Positions 4,473 to 7,116 of a stretch of 7,116 nucleotides of DNA are shown piece after piece; position 1 is the stretch's first letter, and every line of letters starts with the position of its first letter. The position numbers and the translations under genes were made by a program. The notes beneath the pieces are model-generated. The model had not been told where the DNA came from and searched no databases. It saw only the letters and a program-made list of their open reading frames with translations. This DNA is from Candidatus Omnitrophota bacterium. Its GTDB lineage: Bacteria > Ratteibacteria > UBA8468 > B48-G9 > JAFGKM01. The stretch covers positions 1 through 7,116 of the forward strand of contig JAMWBP010000026.1 in the NCBI GenBank assembly GCA_023819365.1. Direction: 5' to 3'.

Positions 4473-6962
4473 TTAAATACTCACTGACATCAAAACCTTT
4501 TCTTCTGGGAATTTATATGTGCCTATAAAGAGATTATTTTTATTTTTCAAATTACAGGGCTTGCCATCTAACCATACCTTACACTTCTTTTCAAACGCAA
4601 ATTCCAGTGTATCCCCGCACCTTCCCCTTATTTCAAAAGTGCCTTTTTCTTTCTTTGGAATAATCTCATGCGTGATATATATAAGTGTATTATTCAAAAC
4701 AGGCATTTTTATCCAGAGCATACGTGCCTCACAGGGCAGAAGTTTTATCTGAGAAATTACAGGAAATTTTATCTGTGGTTCTCTTAACAAGACCCTGAAA
4801 GGGAAAGAAGTCCCGAGTATATTACATACAGTAAGGAGTATTGAAAGGTCTTTTTTACTTCTTCTTATCACCACATTAAAATAATCTCCAACTGTCTCTA
4901 CCTGTGGTTCTATATGAAGAAAGGAAAAGACATCTCTCCATAGTTTGAGGTGGGATGTGTTATGGAAGGAAGGAGATATTCCGCTTACTACAACCCTGTC
5001 GTCTGTCCCTTCTACTGCCCCTATAACAGGTCTACCTTCAAATGTTGCAAAAACATCAGAAAAACTCCCTTTGTGAAGTATTATCCAGGATGGCTCTCCT
5101 ACAGGATTATTCTCCCTATCATACATTATCCGCCAGCCATAATCCAATATCCTTGCAGCAGCAGGTCTTACCTTTTCTTTCAAGGATATTTTTAACATAT
5201 CAGTAAGACGAGCTTCAGGGTATCCATCATATGTCATGGATGGTATGGTATTAAAGAAAAGGACTTTGCCACATTTTTCTATATGCCTGGCAATATAATC
5301 TATTGCATCCCTTTCAAGGAAACCTATATTTGGTACAATAAGTGTGTAACTACCCGGTTCTCTTGCTGGATGGGTAAGGTCAATTATTGACCACATAATA
5401 TTCATCCGGCGCAAAAGAATTATAAACTCTGTAAGGTCATGCCATAAAAGGTCTTCCGGTGTGAGTGTCTGTTTATCAACACCTTCATATCCATCAAACC
5501 AGTTATGACCACCACCTGGTTTTTTAATCGCTGGCTCTACATTAACTTCAAGAGTTGAAGAGGAAGAAGCATCCTTCTTATCCTGCTGGAAAGGAGCACC
5601 AAGAAACGGGATATATCTTATGGCAGGGGATATCCCGATATAAACATCCGGTATCTTTACTGTATCAAGTATCTGTTTTTCCCAGGCAGCAACAAAACTG
5701 TAAAAGGATGAAATCTCTTCATAACAGGGATTCTTCTTTCCCTCTATTGATACAGGTGCCTCCTGCCAGTATTCAAGCCCACAGAGTGTACTATCTCCAG
5801 GGCTTCTCCCTTCTGTGAAGACATATATATTTGAGCCATTCAGTCCATGCGCAAGCCCCATACGGAGATTTACAGGACCATTGATATGACTCCTTGAAAG
5901 ACGGTTTTCAAACCAGGTATGATTTGTCTCTACAGAAACAGCCACAGGATTTCCCGGTGCTGATTTTGTTATCTCAACTGCAAGTTCAATTGAGTTTGCA
6001 CCTTCAAGGTCATAAATCCTGTCTGAATAATTGTGACACGCAGTAAAGCAGTCAATCCCTGCTTTATTCATCTTATCCATAAACCCTGGATGGTCCCCAT
6101 GGGTATAGAAACCTGCTACTGGCTCGTTAAAAAAGAAAGGCACATCAAGACCGAACTCCTTTATCCATCTGCAGAGTGTTATACCCCAATCAGCAAAAAA
6201 TTCCCTTTTAAACTCAAGCCAGTCAAGGCACTTTCTGTATTCATAAAGATTAGAAGGCATATCTCTTGGGGGAAGTATTTCAGACCACTTCTCTATCTTT
6301 CTTCCATATCTCTCTGAAAGAGATTCTAACTCAAAATATCTCTCTTTAAGCCACTGATGCCATAACCCTCCTTCTTTTATGATGGAACTATCATAAAGAG
6401 AATTACCAAGCCCGTAGGACCAGGCAGCAGAAATCTCATTATCTGGTTGACAGAGTATAACAGGACCTCCTTTTGTACAACTGAATTCTGATATAAGTGG
6501 AATGATATAACTGTACCACTGCTTTACCAGTTTCCTTAAAACAGGTTCTCCTTCTGCTGGTATAGGTCTTCCTGTAGCAAAGTTTCCATCTTTTCTTCTG
6601 CTCAGGCATTCAGGATATTTTTCAAATACCCACTTTGGATATCCACCTTCCCTCAATTCAGAATTCACAAAAGGACCTGGTCTGGCTATTACCTTCAAAC
6701 CTGTCTCTGCACAGATTTCCAGAAATTTCCTCAGGTTTCTTTCAGGAAGCGTCTTACCTTCAAGGTCAACCTTCCCTTCTTCCGGCTCATGCCAGAACCA
6801 GGGCATATATGAACTCACTGTATTCATTGATGCTGATTTAAGTTTCTTTATTCTATCTCTCCACTGGGCCTCCTTTAATCTGAAGTAGTGTATCTCTCCA
6901 CCCCGTAGATAAAATGGTTTACCTGCAACTAAGATATATCCTTCTCTTATCTCTATCTTCAT
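4473..6962 (-). CDS. GH35-like glycoside hydrolase (putative beta-galactosidase)
   Basis: This 829-aa protein has a clan GH-A (beta/alpha) barrel at its N-terminus. The start matches GH35: GGEIHYFRL at 21-29, QWRDRIKKLKSASMNTVSSY at 33-52, HEPEEGKVDLEG at 58-69, and RPGPFVNSELREGGYPKW at 94-111. The likely acid/base is E176 in GGPVILCQPDNEIS; the likely nucleophile is E345 in VSVETNHTWFE, although this second motif departs from classic GH35. The middle (about 435-690) contains a Rossmann-like segment (LIVPNIGFLERDAIDYIARH, 541-560) like the GATase-like domain of GH42 beta-galactosidases, with a Ser-rich loop at 466-469. Beta-sandwich-like sequence follows to the end. No signal peptide is present, so it probably acts in the cytoplasm on imported oligosaccharides. 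The ATG at 6962 has AGGAGA 5 bases upstream. Substrate specificity cannot be read from sequence. Confidence 0.83.
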   Translation of the reverse strand: MKIEIREGYILVAGKPFYLRGGEIHYFRLKEAQWRDRIKKLKSASMNTVSSYMPWFWHEPEEGKVDLEGKTLPERNLRKFLEICAETGLKVIARPGPFVNSELREGGYPKWVFEKYPECLSRRKDGNFATGRPIPAEGEPVLRKLVKQWYSYIIPLISEFSCTKGGPVILCQPDNEISAAWSYGLGNSLYDSSIIKEGGLWHQWLKERYFELESLSERYGRKIEKWSEILPPRDMPSNLYEYRKCLDWLEFKREFFADWGITLCRWIKEFGLDVPFFFNEPVAGFYTHGDHPGFMDKMNKAGIDCFTACHNYSDRIYDLEGANSIELAVEITKSAPGNPVAVSVETNHTWFENRLSRSHINGPVNLRMGLAHGLNGSNIYVFTEGRSPGDSTLCGLEYWQEAPVSIEGKKNPCYEEISSFYSFVAAWEKQILDTVKIPDVYIGISPAIRYIPFLGAPFQQDKKDASSSSTLEVNVEPAIKKPGGGHNWFDGYEGVDKQTLTPEDLLWHDLTEFIILLRRMNIMWSIIDLTHPAREPGSYTLIVPNIGFLERDAIDYIARHIEKCGKVLFFNTIPSMTYDGYPEARLTDMLKISLKEKVRPAAARILDYGWRIMYDRENNPVGEPSWIILHKGSFSDVFATFEGRPVIGAVEGTDDRVVVSGISPSFHNTSHLKLWRDVFSFLHIEPQVETVGDYFNVVIRRSKKDLSILLTVCNILGTSFPFRVLLREPQIKFPVISQIKLLPCEARMLWIKMPVLNNTLIYITHEIIPKKEKGTFEIRGRCGDTLEFAFEKKCKVWLDGKPCNLKNKNNLFIGTYKFPEEKVLMSVSI

Positions 6963-6967
6963 TTCTG

Positions 6968-6973
6968 TCTCCT
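6968..6973 (-). promoter_or_regulatory. Ribosome binding site of the GH35-like gene
   Basis: On the minus strand AGGAGA ends 5 bases before the ATG at 6962-6960, a near-ideal core and spacing that fixes the start. Further upstream, TTGTTA and a weak TATCTA 17 bases later could be a promoter, but the -10 matches only 3 of 6 bases, so none is claimed. Confidence 0.75.
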
Positions 6974-7024
6974 ATGCTTCCATATATTCTATAGATAAAA
7001 CTACCAGAGATAGGTAACAAGAAA

Positions 7025-7030
7025 TATAAT
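7025..7030 (+). promoter_or_regulatory. Possible -10 box for a rightward gene
   Basis: A perfect TATAAT lies in the AT-rich gap between the hydrolase and the right edge. No -35-like hexamer is found 15-19 bases upstream, and the surrounding TA-rich sequence could give the match by chance. It is placed correctly to serve the possible start at 7075. Confidence 0.25.
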
Positions 7031-7074
7031 ATATAAGGAAGGGGGATTTTTTATTTTAAAAGAATGGGGTAAAT

Positions 7075-7116
7075 ATGAGAGATAGAGAAAGGCAAATAAA
7101 GATGAGATTAGGTTGG
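7075..7116 (+). CDS. Possible start of a gene running off the window
   Basis: ATG at 7075 opens 14 codons (MRDRERQIKMRLGW) to the edge without a stop. GGGG at 7066-7069 lies 5 bases upstream as a possible ribosome binding site, and a TATAAT is at 7025-7030. It would be divergent from the hydrolase, an arrangement common for a sugar-catabolic gene and its partner. The fragment is too short to recognise, and 14 open codons have little weight. Confidence 0.27.
   Translation, partial: MRDRERQIKMRLGW

Overview
The window looks like chromosomal DNA from an AT-rich, probably Gram-negative, uncultured-type bacterium. The clearest lineage hint is a long GyrB with the roughly 170-residue insertion near its C-terminus that is typical of many Gram-negative phyla and absent from the short Gram-positive form. 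The PHP-domain sequence style and the mix of genes recall candidate phyla around Planctomycetes, Verrucomicrobia and Omnitrophica, but this is an impression; no rRNA or ribosomal protein gene is present to settle it.

Layout. Positions 1-105 are one end of a CRISPR array: two repeats of about 37 bp around one 35-bp spacer, with no cas gene in view. Positions 106-191 are AT-rich array flank with a 13-bp palindrome and a possible decayed repeat. Positions 192-307 hold four 25-bp REP-like hairpin units. They share a GTAG-containing head (TGTAGCGG), while their stems differ by compensated base changes. Next comes gyrB on the minus strand, whose stop codon lies 4 bp beyond the last unit. A 140-bp region between gyrB and the next gene holds two divergent promoters whose -35 boxes form an inverted repeat 7 bp apart. 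Rightward of it lies an unusual two-domain enzyme: a calcineurin-like metallophosphoesterase fused to a PHP phosphoesterase, both with complete metal-ligand sets. Immediately after its TAG stop, in the same frame, is a 56-codon open stretch with no start at its head, read here as the orphaned 3' end of another gene. A large minus-strand GH35-like glycoside hydrolase (829 aa) converges on it. The right edge may hold the first 14 codons of a divergent gene.

How the parts relate. No pathway unites the genes: gyrB is housekeeping, the hydrolase is catabolic, and the fusion protein has no assigned substrate. The points of most interest are the covarying GTAG hairpins beside the CRISPR array, the metallophosphoesterase-PHP fusion, and the back-to-back promoters that could couple gyrB expression to that fusion.
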